Shown: positions 51,684 to 60,846, counted from the first letter of the stretch. The stretch is 64,000 nt of DNA from Hyphomicrobiales bacterium (GCA_004144595.1 SEEM01000013.1:29609-93608); one strand, 5' to 3'. The notes: generated by a model not told the origin, from the letters alone. Made by a program: numbers and translations.

Positions 51684-51979
51684 GCGTCGACCCGATCAAC
51701 CTCCTCGCCTTCCTGGGAATGGCGATCGTGACCTATCTCACGCGAGTCGCCGGGCTAGCGCTGGCCGGTCGCCTCAGCCTCTCGCCGCGGGCGCAAGCTG
51801 CCTTCGACGCGATCCCGCCGGCCGTGCTGATCGCGGTGATCGCGCCAAGTGCGTTGGCCACTGGCTGGGCCGAGACGGCCGCGGCGGCGATCACAGCGCT
51901 CGCAGCGACGCGGTTGCCCTTGCTGGGTGTGGTCGCGGTCGGGGTTGTCGTGGTGGTTGGGTTCAGGATGGTGATGTGA
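51680..51979 (+). CDS. azlD: AzlD-type branched-chain amino-acid exporter small subunit
   Basis: This 99-aa protein has three to four helices. The N-terminus LLAFLGMAIVTYLTRVAGLAL and the LSLSPRAQAAFDAIPPAVL motif are typical of AzlD. The GTG start overlaps the azlC stop (GTGA), giving translational coupling. The track ORF (51359) begins inside azlC in another frame. Confidence 0.9.
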   Translation: MSVDPINLLAFLGMAIVTYLTRVAGLALAGRLSLSPRAQAAFDAIPPAVLIAVIAPSALATGWAETAAAAITALAATRLPLLGVVAVGVVVVVGFRMVM

Positions 51980-52011
51980 TCACACCTGTCCCGGCTCGAT
52001 AGCAAAGGCGC

Positions 52012-52168
52012 GGGGAACCCTCTCCCGGAGGGAGAGGGCAGGGTGAGGGGTCGGCCGCTCACCGCATTTCTGTGAGATGGTCGCTGCGCAGTGATGAGGC
52101 AGAGTTCCGCTGGTCGAGCGGCCTACACCTCACCCCTGCCCCTCTCCTTACAGGAGAGGGGTTCCCCG
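52012..52168. repeat. long inverted repeat between convergent genes, family C copy 2
   Basis: Same arms as 47495-47651: GGGGAACCCTCTCCCGGAGG...CAGGGTGAGGGG and CACCTCACCCCTGCCCCTCTCC...GAGGGGTTCCCC. It sits between the stops of azlD (+) and the aminopeptidase gene (-), with 32 bp and 6 bp spacing. Confidence 0.85.
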
Positions 52169-52174
52169 CGCTCT

Positions 52175-54010
52175 TCACAAAGCCCGGCAGGCTTCCTCCA
52201 GCCAGGCCTTCGCTTCCCCTTCGACCTGCGGCGAGAGTTTCTCCCAGACCGTGGCGTGATAGGCGTCGATCCAGGCGATCTCGCCGGCATCGAGCATATC
52301 CTTCTCGATCAGGGTGCGCTCATAGGGACACCAGGTGATCGTCTCGAAGCCGTAGATCGTCCGCTCGGCGCCGGGGATCCGGCGTTCCTCGACGACGATC
52401 AGGTTCTCGATGCGGATGCCGTATTCGCCTTCCTTGTAGTAGCCCGGCTCGTTGGAGAGGATCATGCCTGGCTCCAAGGGTGTGGTGCCGAGCTTGGACA
52501 AGCGCTGCGGCCCCTCATGCACCGAGAGATAGCTGCCGACGCCATGGCCGGTGCCGTGGTCGAAGTCGAAGCCGCCCTGCCAGAGCGGCAGGCGCGCGAA
52601 GGCATCGAGTTGCGCGCCCGAGGTGCCCTTGACGAAGACCAGCCGCGAGATCGCGAGATGGCCCTTGAGCACGCGGGTATAGCGGTCGCGCATCTCGGCG
52701 GTCGGTGTGCCGATCGCCATGGTGCGGGTGATGTCGGTGGTGCCGTCCTCGTACTGGCCTCCTGAATCGACCAGGAAGATGCCGGGCTCCAGCCTGCGGT
52801 TGCTCGCCTCGCTGACGCGGTAATGCGGCAGCGCCGCGTTGGGGCCGGCGCCAGCGATGGTGGTGAAGGAGACGTCCTTGAGCAGACCGGTCTTCATGCG
52901 CTCGGCCTCGAGCGCGGCGACCGCGTCGATCTCGGTCAGATCGCCCTTCGGCGCCTCGCGCGCCAGCCAGGAGAGGTAGCGCACCATGACGGCGCCGTCG
53001 CGCAGATGGGCGTTGCGCGCGCCGTCCAGCTCAGCGGCGTTCTTGCGCGCTTTCATCAGGGCGATCGGATCGGCGCCCGCATCGGGCGTGCCGCCGGCCT
53101 CGCGTATCAGGGTCGCGAGTGCGGAGGCGGCGGTCGTGGCGTCGAGCCGGACCTTTGCCTTGGCTGCGCCGAGCTTCGCGATCTGTCTGTCGAGCTCGGC
53201 CGGAGGAGCGATCTCGCCAACGGCACCGATCGCGTCGCCCGCTTCGTTGGTGATCTTCTCCGGCGCGAGGAAGACGGTGGGGCGGCCCTCGCGCGGGATG
53301 ATCGAATAGCCCAGCGGCAGCGGCGTGTGCTCGACATCGCCGCCGCGGATGTTGAAGACCCAGGCCAGCGCATGCGGATCCGAGACGACGAGCGCGTCGA
53401 CTTTGGCCTCGGTCAGCGCCTTCTGGATGCGGGCGAGCTTCAAGACGCTGTCCTCGCCGGCTAAGGCGGCCGGGTGAGCCTTGACCGGCGCCGCGGGCGG
53501 GGCGGGGCGGTCGCTCCAGAGCGCGTCGATCGGGTTGGTCTTGACGGCGACGAGATTGCCGCCGGCTGCGGCCACTGCCTTTTCGAGCCGGGCGAGACCA
53601 TCGACCGTGTGCAGCCAGGGATCATAGCCGAGCTTGCCGCCGGCCGGCAGGTTCAGCTCGACCCAGCGCTCCAGCGGCGTTTCCTCCATCCGGACCGGCG
53701 TGACGACGGCGGTGTCGGTCTGCTCGGCCGACTGAATGGTGTAGCGGCCGTCGACGATCAGCGCCGCCTTGTCGGTGAGCACCACGGCATTGCCGGCCGA
53801 GCCGGTGAAGCCGGTCAGCCATGCCAGGCGGGCCATATGGGCGGGGACATATTCGCCCTGGTGCTCGTCGGCGCGCGGGATGACGAAGCCGGCGAGACAC
53901 AGCGCGGCTAGCGCCTTGCGCAGGGCGGCGACGCGGCCCGCAACCAGCTTCGGGTCGCTCGGTTCGGAGAAGGACTGGAAACGGCAGGTCGGCAGGGTCG
54001 AATCGGTCAT
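52175..54010 (-). CDS. Xaa-Pro aminopeptidase (aminopeptidase P family, M24B)
   Basis: This 611-aa protein has three-domain aminopeptidase P architecture: two creatinase N-terminal domains and a C-terminal pita-bread M24 domain (from about 310). All metal ligands are visible: two Asp in VDSGGQYEDGTTDITRTM, His in GTGHGVGSYLSVHEG, Glu in NEPGYY and Glu in RIENLI. It removes N-terminal residues before proline. The ORF track extends to 54157; ATG 54010 is the credible start. There is no signal peptide, so it acts in the cytoplasm. Confidence 0.94.
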   Translation of the reverse strand: MTDSTLPTCRFQSFSEPSDPKLVAGRVAALRKALAALCLAGFVIPRADEHQGEYVPAHMARLAWLTGFTGSAGNAVVLTDKAALIVDGRYTIQSAEQTDTAVVTPVRMEETPLERWVELNLPAGGKLGYDPWLHTVDGLARLEKAVAAAGGNLVAVKTNPIDALWSDRPAPPAAPVKAHPAALAGEDSVLKLARIQKALTEAKVDALVVSDPHALAWVFNIRGGDVEHTPLPLGYSIIPREGRPTVFLAPEKITNEAGDAIGAVGEIAPPAELDRQIAKLGAAKAKVRLDATTAASALATLIREAGGTPDAGADPIALMKARKNAAELDGARNAHLRDGAVMVRYLSWLAREAPKGDLTEIDAVAALEAERMKTGLLKDVSFTTIAGAGPNAALPHYRVSEASNRRLEPGIFLVDSGGQYEDGTTDITRTMAIGTPTAEMRDRYTRVLKGHLAISRLVFVKGTSGAQLDAFARLPLWQGGFDFDHGTGHGVGSYLSVHEGPQRLSKLGTTPLEPGMILSNEPGYYKEGEYGIRIENLIVVEERRIPGAERTIYGFETITWCPYERTLIEKDMLDAGEIAWIDAYHATVWEKLSPQVEGEAKAWLEEACRAL

Positions 54011-54308
54011 GGCGGGGTCCGGCTTAAGCGTGTCGCATCGTCGCCGCGCACTCGCGAAAGCGCCAGCGCAAATGCGTCGAATTGGGAATGCCTGTTCGGT
54101 GGGATCACGCTGCCTGCGGATGCCGCATTGTGCCGTTTGGTTATGCAATCTACGCAAACGTTAACGGATATCGGCGTTTCGCATGCGTTTTCTGCATATC
54201 TCGCATATGCGAACATATCTTCTCGCAAGTGCGAAATAGCCCCACCTTAGTCACATAAGAGAACGAGGAAGCGACCGGGACTGTCCTTCGTTTTTCGGAG
54301 ATAGACCC
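54011..54308. other. regulatory gap upstream of the tiny-gene pair
   Basis: This gap of about 300 bp lies between two divergent units. The right half is AT-rich, contains a TTAACGG half site and three palindromes at 54180-54234, and is likely the promoter of the small genes. No other gene is seen. Confidence 0.5.
54180..54234. promoter_or_regulatory. three CGCA..TGCG palindromes spaced about 22-23 bp
   Basis: CGCATGCG (54180-54187), TCGCATATGCGA (54201-54212) and TCGCAAGTGCGA (54223-54234) have the same half site CGCA/TGCG, and their centres lie 23 and 22 bp apart, about two helical turns. The second is a perfect 12-bp palindrome. This looks like cooperative binding of one dimeric regulator upstream of the gene at 54309. 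The regulator is not identified. Confidence 0.6.
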
Positions 54309-54551
54309 ATGACCTATGTGCTTGATAATGCCGACGTGCTGCCCGTACCGGTTCGGACGCGTGGCGAAACCCGGGCCAGCCAGCCTGGTCTGATGCAGCG
54401 CTTCTATGCCGCGCTGATCGCGAGCCGCTCGCGCTCCGCAGACCGCCAGTTGCGCGCCCGCAATCTCCTCGTCAACGAGGCAGAGATGGTGCTGGGCGGC
54501 TTCCCGTCCGCGACGCTGTCGAGCGACGTCTCTCTGCCTTTCAATCGCTGA
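54309..54551 (+). CDS. small protein of unknown function (80 aa)
   Basis: This 80-aa protein has the basic helical segment MQRFYAALIASRSRSADRQLRARNLL in its middle (about residues 29-54). No known domain is recognised. Upstream GGAGATAGACCC is a good ribosome site, and the triple palindrome lies 75-130 bp before the start. A 42-aa gene follows 56 bp later. The arrangement looks like a conserved small-gene unit. No function is claimed. Confidence 0.65.
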   Translation: MTYVLDNADVLPVPVRTRGETRASQPGLMQRFYAALIASRSRSADRQLRARNLLVNEAEMVLGGFPSATLSSDVSLPFNR

Positions 54552-54607
54552 ATTCACGCTGCCGCGGAATTGAGCTGCGCAGCAGACAACATTCAAGGAC
54601 CTTAGCC

Positions 54608-54736
54608 ATGATCGCCATCATCAAGCACATCTACGAACAGATCGCCGACGCCGTGAAGTTCACCGCCGCCGTCTGGCACGATGCCCGCAGCCTGCAGGCC
54701 GATGCCGAGAAGAAGTACGGCTATATCGCCTTCTGA
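54608..54736 (+). CDS. 42-aa small protein of unknown function
   Basis: This gene is not in the ORF track because of its length. It encodes MIAIIKHIYEQIADAVKFTA and then a charged helical part ending GYIAF. It is amphipathic or helical throughout with no signal peptide. It sits 56 bp after the 80-aa gene with CAAGGACC before the ATG, and a terminator hairpin follows 49 bp later, so it is probably the second gene of a short operon. Confidence 0.65.
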   Translation: MIAIIKHIYEQIADAVKFTAAVWHDARSLQADAEKKYGYIAF

Positions 54737-54779
54737 GCGACCTGATAACGGCCTCGCGCTTCCTCGGAAGCGCCGGAGG

Positions 54780-55727
54780 TCAGGCAAGGCGGCGCGGCCT
54801 CTGGGCTGCGCCGCCTTTTTTCATGACCAGCGTCGCCCAGCCTTCGCGTTGCGAATGACTGGCGAGATAGACGCCCTGGTGGCGATAGGTCGCGACGACG
54901 CCGGCGACATCCATCACCAGCAGGCCCGACAGGACCAGCGTGCCGTTCGACGAGAGTACGCGCGCGATCGAGGGGGCTAAGCGTTTCAGCGGGCCGGCCA
55001 GGATATTGGCGAAGACGAAATCGAAATGGCCGGGGCGGTCGGCCTTGGCGTGGCGCAGGCCCGGCGCGACATAGAGATCGAGCGCGTTGGGCGCATGGTT
55101 GAGCCGGGCGTTATGTGCGGAGACTTCGACCGCGACCGCGTCGATATCGCCGGCGACGACCTTGCGCTTGATCTGCTTGGCCAGCGCCAGCCCGAGAATG
55201 CCGGTTCCGGTTCCGATATCGATTCCGTGGCGCGGGCGGCGCTTCTTCAATTCGGCATCGAGGGCGAGCAGGCAGCCGGCGGTGGTGCCGTGATGGCCGG
55301 TGCCGAAGGCGAGCGCGGCCTCGATCTCGATGGCGACATCGTTGACGCGCACCACGTTCCGATCATGCGCACCATGGACGAGCACGCGGCCGGCGCGAAC
55401 GGGCTTCAGTCCATCCAGGCTGTTGGCGACCCAGTCCTTGGTGTTCACCGTCGTGAAGGGCGTCTTGTCGACGATCTCGCCGACGATCGGGCGCAGCAGG
55501 TCGCGCACCGCTTCCTCGTCGGGCGGGGTGGCGAAATAGATCTCGACCTTCCAGGGTATGTTCAGCGACAGCGTGGTGATGCCGTCCTCGACTTCGAAGG
55601 CGGAAATCGCCGTCTCCGTGGGGTCGAAGATCTCGCCCAGCAATTCGGTGAGGGTCCGGGCCTGTTCGCCGGAGGTCGAGAGTTCGAGGACGGTCGCGAC
55701 CGTCGCTGGCAGAAGGCCTTCGCGCAT
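54780..55727 (-). CDS. prmA: ribosomal protein L11 methyltransferase
   Basis: PrmA trimethylates ribosomal protein L11 with SAM. This 315-aa protein has an N-terminal L11-binding part and a C-terminal Rossmann domain. The substrate and SAM motifs EAALAFGTGHHGTTAGCL, GIDIGTGTGILGLALA and the NPPY-like FVFANILAGPL are present. Its last codons overlap a terminator hairpin for the opposing small-gene unit. A family A repeat lies just upstream. Confidence 0.93.
   Translation of the reverse strand: MREGLLPATVATVLELSTSGEQARTLTELLGEIFDPTETAISAFEVEDGITTLSLNIPWKVEIYFATPPDEEAVRDLLRPIVGEIVDKTPFTTVNTKDWVANSLDGLKPVRAGRVLVHGAHDRNVVRVNDVAIEIEAALAFGTGHHGTTAGCLLALDAELKKRRPRHGIDIGTGTGILGLALAKQIKRKVVAGDIDAVAVEVSAHNARLNHAPNALDLYVAPGLRHAKADRPGHFDFVFANILAGPLKRLAPSIARVLSSNGTLVLSGLLVMDVAGVVATYRHQGVYLASHSQREGWATLVMKKGGAAQRPRRLA
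54786..54821 (+). terminator. terminator of the small-gene unit, inside the 3' end of prmA
   Basis: AAGGCGGCGC and GCGCCGCCTT, followed by TTTTTT on the plus strand, make a strong intrinsic terminator for the 54309-54736 transcript. The same bases encode the last residues of prmA on the other strand. Confidence 0.85.
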
Positions 55728-55757
55728 GCGCTGGCATTAGCAGCGCATGGCGAGCTT

Positions 55758-55870
55758 GTCATGCGGGTCGCGCGCTGCGGCATGCCCGCCCTTGTGGCGA
55801 GCATGCCGGTGTCGAGCGCGAAGCTCGACCTGCGAAGACGTGGATGGTCGGGACACGCCCGACCATGACG
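55758..55870. repeat. palindromic repeat, family A copy 2
   Basis: The right half GAAGACGTGGATGGTCGGGACACGCCCGACCATGACG matches copy 1 almost exactly; the left half (CATGCCCGCCCTTGTGGCGAGCATG) has drifted. It lies between prmA and the SDR gene, 30 bp upstream of prmA on the minus strand. Confidence 0.8.
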
Positions 55871-55890
55871 CGACGTCGTGCGCCCTATGC

Positions 55891-56646
55891 TCAGCCGTGC
55901 TGCGCATTCAACGCCGCGAAGACCTGACCGAGAGTGCCGGTCGCCTCCGCGAAGCGCAGTGGCTTGCAACGCTCGACGATGACTTCGCCGGCCTCGGGCT
56001 GCGTTTCGAGGATCGTCATCACCTCGGTGATGAAATCGGCGAGGGGCATCGCAGCCGGGTCGACCGCCTGATGCGGGCCGAGCAATTCGGTCTGCACGTA
56101 GGGCGGGGCGATCTCGATGACCTCGACGGTCGTGTTCTTGAGCTGCTCGCGCAAGCCCATCGACCAGGAATGGATCGCAGCCTTGGTCGCGCTGTAGCTC
56201 GGGGTCGCCGACAGCGGCACGAAGGCCAGGCCCGACGAGACGGTCAGCACCGTGGCACGCGGCTGCTGCAGGAAATGCGGCAGCAGCGCCGTGGTCAGGC
56301 GGATCGGCCCGAGCAGGTTGGTCGCGATCGTCTCCTCGGCGATGGCGAGATTGTCTGCGGCGGGCACGTTCTCCGGCTTCATGACGCCGGCATTGTTGAT
56401 GACGGCATTGAGCTGCGGGAAGCGCTCGATCGCCTGCAGGGCGAAGGCCGCGACATCGTCCTCGTCCTGGATGTCGAGCAGCATCGATTCGATGCCGGGA
56501 TTTCTTGCGGTGACCGCGTCGAGCGCCGCTTCGCGGCGTCCCGCGACGATGACCTTGTTGCCCTTGGCGTGCATTGCCTCGGCCAGCGCCCGGCCGATGC
56601 CCGAGCCGCCGCCGGTGATGAGGATGGTGTTTCCGGAAATCTTCAT
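55891..56646 (-). CDS. short-chain dehydrogenase/reductase
   Basis: This 251-aa classical SDR has the NAD(P) loop TGGGSGIGRALAEAM, NNAGVM, catalytic Ser in VLTVSSGLAF and the YSATKAAIHSW Tyr-Lys pair. The class resembles DltE-like oxidoreductases of unknown substrate. The ORF track starts at 56769; ATG 56646 with GAGAGG upstream is the likely start. It is divergent from a HxlR regulator, the usual regulator-target pair. Confidence 0.9.
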   Translation of the reverse strand: MKISGNTILITGGGSGIGRALAEAMHAKGNKVIVAGRREAALDAVTARNPGIESMLLDIQDEDDVAAFALQAIERFPQLNAVINNAGVMKPENVPAADNLAIAEETIATNLLGPIRLTTALLPHFLQQPRATVLTVSSGLAFVPLSATPSYSATKAAIHSWSMGLREQLKNTTVEVIEIAPPYVQTELLGPHQAVDPAAMPLADFITEVMTILETQPEAGEVIVERCKPLRFAEATGTLGQVFAALNAQHG

Positions 56647-56747
56647 GACATGGCCTCTCGTGGTTGCACGAGGGGAGATGGCGCCGTTACTCTTCATCGG
56701 AAAGTAGGCGCTGATAAGTGCCATACGCACCGAAAGGAGAGTGTCCG

Positions 56748-57167
56748 ATGCAGGCGATCCGAACCGCAATGGCGGCGATGCATCAGCGCAGCGAGGCTAT
56801 TCCCCCGGTCAGCGCGGCGGTGGAATCGCTGGTGCGACAGGTCATCGCGCAGATCGCCGACAAATGGACGATGCTGGTGCTGGAAGCACTGGAGGAGCAT
56901 GGGACGCTGCGCTTCACCGAGGTCGGACGCATCGTCGGCGGCATCAGCCAAAAGATGCTGACCAAGACCTTGCGCGAGATGGAGCGCGACGGGCTGGTGA
57001 TCCGCACGGTTCATCCGGTGATTCCGCCGCATGTCGACTATACGCTGACCGAACTGGGGCGCGAGCTCAGCGCCGCCTTCTGCGGCGTCTGGACCTGGGC
57101 CGAGACCTATTACGGCGAGGTCTCGGCGGCGCGGAAGGCGTTCCGCGAGCGGGAGGGCGGGGCGTAA
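56748..57167 (+). CDS. HxlR-family transcriptional regulator
   Basis: This 139-aa winged-helix protein has the HxlR pattern QIADKWTMLVLEALEEHGTLRFTEVGRIVGGISQKMLTKTLREMERDGLVIR. HxlR proteins respond to aldehydes, quinones or redox stress. The ORF track begins at 56718; ATG 56748 has AAGGAGAG upstream at a good distance. It is divergent from the SDR gene and likely represses it. The gap of about 100 bp holds the operators. Confidence 0.9.
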   Translation: MQAIRTAMAAMHQRSEAIPPVSAAVESLVRQVIAQIADKWTMLVLEALEEHGTLRFTEVGRIVGGISQKMLTKTLREMERDGLVIRTVHPVIPPHVDYTLTELGRELSAAFCGVWTWAETYYGEVSAARKAFREREGGA

Positions 57168-57170
57168 GCC

Positions 57171-57593
57171 TTAAAGGTCCTTGGTCAGGTAGACCCGTGT
57201 CGCGCCGGGCGGCTTCGGCGCGATCTCGCCGAAGACCTGCCAGCCGAGCTTCTTGTAGAATTCCGGAGCCTGGAAGCTGATCGTGAAGAGCACGGCCTTG
57301 CTGCAGCCGCGCCGGCGCCCTTCCTCTTCGGCCATGGCGAGGATGCGACTGCCGATCCCGGTGCCGCGCAGGCTTTTCGGCAGGTAGACGGTGTCGATGA
57401 AGAGCAGGCCGAGCGAGGTGCGCCCCGCGAGCCCGCCGATCGGTTCGCCGGTTTGCGGATCGGATATGCGGATCTGCAATTCCTGGCGATCATGCCGGCC
57501 GATCGCGGCGTCGTTGTAGTCTTTCAAGCCTTCGCCGAGCAGCTTGCGGAAAGCGTCGTCTTCGGCGTCGGTGAGGGTGATTTCGGGAGGCAT
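57171..57593 (-). CDS. GNAT-family N-acetyltransferase
   Basis: This 140-aa protein has the acetyl-CoA loop LPKSLRGTGIGSRIL (RGTGIG) and a C-terminal FYKKLGWQVFGEI. It is a single-domain GNAT of unknown substrate; the N-terminal part (FRKLLGEGLKDYNDAAIGRHDRQELQI) resembles the predicted acetyltransferases of the NAT-like group. It is convergent with the HxlR gene (3 bp). Confidence 0.85.
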   Translation of the reverse strand: MPPEITLTDAEDDAFRKLLGEGLKDYNDAAIGRHDRQELQIRISDPQTGEPIGGLAGRTSLGLLFIDTVYLPKSLRGTGIGSRILAMAEEEGRRRGCSKAVLFTISFQAPEFYKKLGWQVFGEIAPKPPGATRVYLTKDL

Positions 57594-57628
57594 GGTGGGT
57601 CGTCTTTTCGAGAACGGTATCGGTTGGC

Positions 57629-59980
57629 TCAGCCGGCCTTCTGCACGAAGCTATCCAGCACCATCTTCCGGCCGGCCTTGTCGAAATCGACGGTCAGCTT
57701 GTTGCCGTCGACGCTGGCGACGGAGCCGGGGCCGAACTTGACGTGGAAGACGCGGGCGCCCTCGCCATAGGCGGATTCGCCCGAGGATGTCGCGGTCAGC
57801 TCGCCCTCGATCATCAGCGGGCCGCGCTGGCGAGAACCGCCGCCGAAATTGCCCTGGCCGAAGCCGCGGCCGCTTTCCGAGAAACCGCTACCTCCGCCGC
57901 CGTTCTTGGCCCGGTTCTCCTGCGCGCGCTGCCAGCCCGGCGTGTTATAGGACGAGCCGAAGCTCTCCATCCGGTCGAAGCGAGACGCGCCGTATCCGCC
58001 TTGCGAATAGGCGGTGGCGGCCTGCTCGACCTCGACATGCTCCTCCGGGAGTTCGTCGATGAAGCGGGAGGGCAGGTTGGTCTGCCAGAGGCCGTGCATC
58101 CGGCGGTTCGAAGCGAAATAGAGCTTCAGCTTCTTGCGGGCGCGGGTCAGGCCGACATGGGCGAGGCGGCGCTCTTCCTCCAGCCCGGCGCGGCCGCTCT
58201 CGTCGAGCGCGCGCTGGTTCGGGAACAGGCCCTCCTCCCAGCCGGGCAGGAAGACCGTGTCGAATTCCAGCCCCTTGGCGGCATGCAACGTCATGATCGA
58301 GACGCGCGCCTCGGCCCCTCCGTCCCCGACATCCATCACCAGCGAGACGTGTTCGAGGAAGGATGGCAGATCGGGGAACTCGTCGAGAGAGCGGACGAGT
58401 TCCTTGAGGTTTTCCAGCCGCCCGGCGGCATCGGCCGAGCGGTCCTTCTTCCACATTTCGGTATAGCCGCTCTCCTCCAGAACGAGCTCGGCGAGCTCGC
58501 CCTGCGGCATGTGCTCGGCGCGGGCCGACCAGCGGCCGAAGGCGTCGACCAGCTCGCGCAGCGAGGTGCGGGCCTTGGGCTTCAGCTCGTCGCTCTCGAC
58601 CGCGGCGCGAGCCGACTGCATCAGCGAGAAGCCGGTGGCGCGGGCGTGATTGTGCAGGAGCTGGATGGTGGCGTCGCCGAGACCACGCTTCGGTACGTTG
58701 ACGATGCGCTCGAAGGCGAGATCGTCGGTCGGCGACACGACGCAGCGCAGATAGGCCAGCGCATCGCGGATTTCGGCGCGCTCATAGAAGCGCGGGCCGC
58801 CGATGACGCGATAGGGCACGCCGGCCTGGACGAAGCGCTCCTCGATCTCGCGCATCTGCGCCGAGATGCGTACGAGCACCGCGACCTGGCCGAGGTCGTG
58901 ACCCTTGCTCTGCATCGCCTCGATCTCGTCGGAAACCAGCCGGGCCTCCTCCTGGCTGTCCCAGGCGCCGGTGACAGTGACCTTCTCGCCCAGCGCGTCC
59001 TCGGTGCGGAGCGTCTTGCCGAGGCGGCCTTCGTTGCGGGCGATCAGCTTCGAGGCGGTGGCGAGGATATGGCCGGTCGAGCGGTAGTTGCGCTCCAGCC
59101 GGATCACGGTCGCGCCCGGAAAATCGTGCTCGAAGCGCAGGATGTTGTCGACCTCGGCGCCGCGCCAGCCATAGATCGACTGGTCGTCGTCACCGACGCA
59201 GCAGATGTTGCGGCGGCCCTGTGCCAGCAGGCGCAGCCAGAGATACTGCGCCGTGTTGGTGTCCTGATACTCGTCGACGAGGATGTAGCGGAAGCGGTCG
59301 TGATAGGTCTGGAGCACGTCCGGATAGTCGCGGAACAGCGTCAGGCAATGCAGCAGCAGGTCGCCGAAATCGACCGCGTTCAGCGCCTTCAGGCGCTCCT
59401 GATAGGCGGCGTAGAGCTTGCCGCCCTTGCCGTTGGCGAACACGGCGGCTTCGCCGGCGGGCACGTCCTTGGGGCTGAGGCCGCGGTTCTTCCAGCTATC
59501 GATGAAGCCCGCCAGCATGCGGCCGGGCCAGCGCTTCTCATCGATATTCTCGGCCTGGATCACCTGCTTCATCAGGCGGATCTGATCGTCGGTGTCGAGA
59601 ATGGTGAAGTCGCTGCGCAGGTCGAGCAGCTCGGCATGGCGGCGCAGGAGCTTCGCCGAGATCGAGTGGAAGGTGCCGAGCCAGGGCATGCCCTCGGCGA
59701 CCGGGCCGACGAGATGGGCGACACGCTCCTTCATCTCGCGCGCGGCCTTGTTGGTGAAGGTCACGGCGAGAATCTGCGACGGGTAGGCGCGGCTGGTCGA
59801 GATCAGGTGGCCGATGCGGGTGGTCAGTACGCGGGTCTTGCCGGTGCCGGCGCCGGCCAGCACCAGGACCGGGCCGTCCGTCGCCTCGACCGCCTGGCGC
59901 TGCTCCGGGTTCAGTCCCGCGAGATAGCCGGCCGCCGGCTGCGCGGCAGCGCGCGCGGCGAGGCCGCCGGGGCGGGGCAT
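57629..59980 (-). CDS. uvrD: superfamily I DNA helicase UvrD/PcrA
   Basis: This 783-aa ATP-dependent 3'-5' helicase acts in nucleotide excision and mismatch repair. It has Walker A AGAGTGKT (about 42-49), [11 protein letters not shown], the DEYQDTN motif [15 protein letters not shown] motif [27 protein letters not shown] and [10 protein letters not shown]. The C-terminal 110 residues are glycine- and serine-rich and end in a conserved [14 protein letters not shown] tail. The ORF track extends to 60586 across another gene. ATG 59980 is chosen; TTG 60010 is an alternative. Confidence 0.94.
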   Translation of the reverse strand: MPRPGGLAARAAAQPAAGYLAGLNPEQRQAVEATDGPVLVLAGAGTGKTRVLTTRIGHLISTSRAYPSQILAVTFTNKAAREMKERVAHLVGPVAEGMPWLGTFHSISAKLLRRHAELLDLRSDFTILDTDDQIRLMKQVIQAENIDEKRWPGRMLAGFIDSWKNRGLSPKDVPAGEAAVFANGKGGKLYAAYQERLKALNAVDFGDLLLHCLTLFRDYPDVLQTYHDRFRYILVDEYQDTNTAQYLWLRLLAQGRRNICCVGDDDQSIYGWRGAEVDNILRFEHDFPGATVIRLERNYRSTGHILATASKLIARNEGRLGKTLRTEDALGEKVTVTGAWDSQEEARLVSDEIEAMQSKGHDLGQVAVLVRISAQMREIEERFVQAGVPYRVIGGPRFYERAEIRDALAYLRCVVSPTDDLAFERIVNVPKRGLGDATIQLLHNHARATGFSLMQSARAAVESDELKPKARTSLRELVDAFGRWSARAEHMPQGELAELVLEESGYTEMWKKDRSADAAGRLENLKELVRSLDEFPDLPSFLEHVSLVMDVGDGGAEARVSIMTLHAAKGLEFDTVFLPGWEEGLFPNQRALDESGRAGLEEERRLAHVGLTRARKKLKLYFASNRRMHGLWQTNLPSRFIDELPEEHVEVEQAATAYSQGGYGASRFDRMESFGSSYNTPGWQRAQENRAKNGGGGSGFSESGRGFGQGNFGGGSRQRGPLMIEGELTATSSGESAYGEGARVFHVKFGPGSVASVDGNKLTVDFDKAGRKMVLDSFVQKAG

Positions 59981-60116
59981 CGGGGCCGATGAGGTTTCAT
60001 ATCCAGACAAGGGCGCAAGCTGCTCGTGCGTGATTCGTTCTCGACGCAATATAGGATGTCGCGAGCGGGATTGCGCGCTCGCGCAGGCGATTTCTGCAGG
60101 GCGGCACGGCTTCAAT

Positions 60117-60209
60117 CGTCGTGCTCGCCGTTGCGGCGAGCACGACGCCTTGGACAACGATCTTCGCAAAGTGAAGACGTGGATGGTCGGGACAAGCCCG
60201 ACCATGACG
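60117..60209. repeat. palindromic repeat, family A copy 3
   Basis: The right half GAAGACGTGGATGGTCGGGACAAGCCCGACCATGACG matches copy 1. The left hairpin is CGTGCTCGCCGTTGCGGCGAGCACG, a compensated variant (both arms differ from copy 1 in step). It lies between uvrD and msrB. Confidence 0.85.
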
Positions 60210-60222
60210 CCAGCGGGAGCGA

Positions 60223-60660
60223 CTATGCTTCCGGCTCGAACGTCATCGCCACGCCGTTGATGCAGTAGCGCAGGCCGGTGGGCGGTGGGCCGTCGGGGAA
60301 GACGTGACCGAGATGGCCGCCGCAATTGGCGCAATGCACCTCGACGCGGACCATGCCGAACTTGCGGTCTTCGCTGGTCTCGACGGCACCTTCCAGCGGC
60401 TGGTCGAAGCTTGGCCAGCCGGTGCCGCTCTCGAACTTCTTGCCCGCTTTGAACAGCTTCTGGCCGCAGCCGGCGCAGGAGAAGGTGCCGGCGCGCTTCT
60501 CGTAATTCAGCGCGCATGAGCCGGCCCGCTCCGTGCCATGGCCGCGCAGAACCTGATATTGTTCCGGCGTGAGACGCGCGCGCCATTCGGCGTCTGTGAG
60601 CTGGAAGGGGAAGCTCTCGTCCTGCTTCTTCTCAGCTCCTAACATGCTCATCAGACCCAT
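60223..60660 (-). CDS. msrB: peptide methionine (R)-S-oxide reductase
   Basis: MsrB reduces methionine-R-sulfoxide in proteins. It has 145 aa with zinc cysteines C62, C65 (CAGC), C110 and C113 (CANCGGHLGH) and the catalytic cysteine C133 in RYCINGVAM. GTGWPSF is the typical active-site loop. The ORF track starts at 60759; ATG 60660 with AAGGAGAT upstream is the start. It is divergent from btaA. Confidence 0.95.
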   Translation of the reverse strand: MGLMSMLGAEKKQDESFPFQLTDAEWRARLTPEQYQVLRGHGTERAGSCALNYEKRAGTFSCAGCGQKLFKAGKKFESGTGWPSFDQPLEGAVETSEDRKFGMVRVEVHCANCGGHLGHVFPDGPPPTGLRYCINGVAMTFEPEA

Positions 60661-60783
60661 TGCGATCTCCTTGCTGGCGGGGCGCCTTGTCGGCTTCGTA
60701 CCGCCAATATGGCGTCTGATCGAACAGATTTCAGCCCCGCGGCCCGGGCGGATTTTCACGATGCCGTGGAGTCCTCCCGGATG

Positions 60784-60801
60784 TCGTCACCGGACCGTCA
60801 C
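60784..60801 (+). promoter_or_regulatory. Pho-box-like repeat upstream of btaA
   Basis: TCGTCAC-CGGA-CCGTCAC has two 7-bp direct repeats with a 4-bp spacer, the spacing of a PhoB box (CTGTCAT-N4-CTGTCAC). It lies 46 bp before the btaA start. btaAB is known to be phosphate-controlled in rhizobia. The match is by consensus and spacing only. Confidence 0.6.
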
Positions 60802-60846
60802 GCGACTCCTCTAGCAGCCCGGCCACCCGCAAAGGGAGGAAAACCG

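Noticed and set aside
57743-59992. 749-aa plus-strand ORF opposite uvrD
   Set aside because: Antisense shadow of uvrD with typical low-complexity A/G/R/D content.
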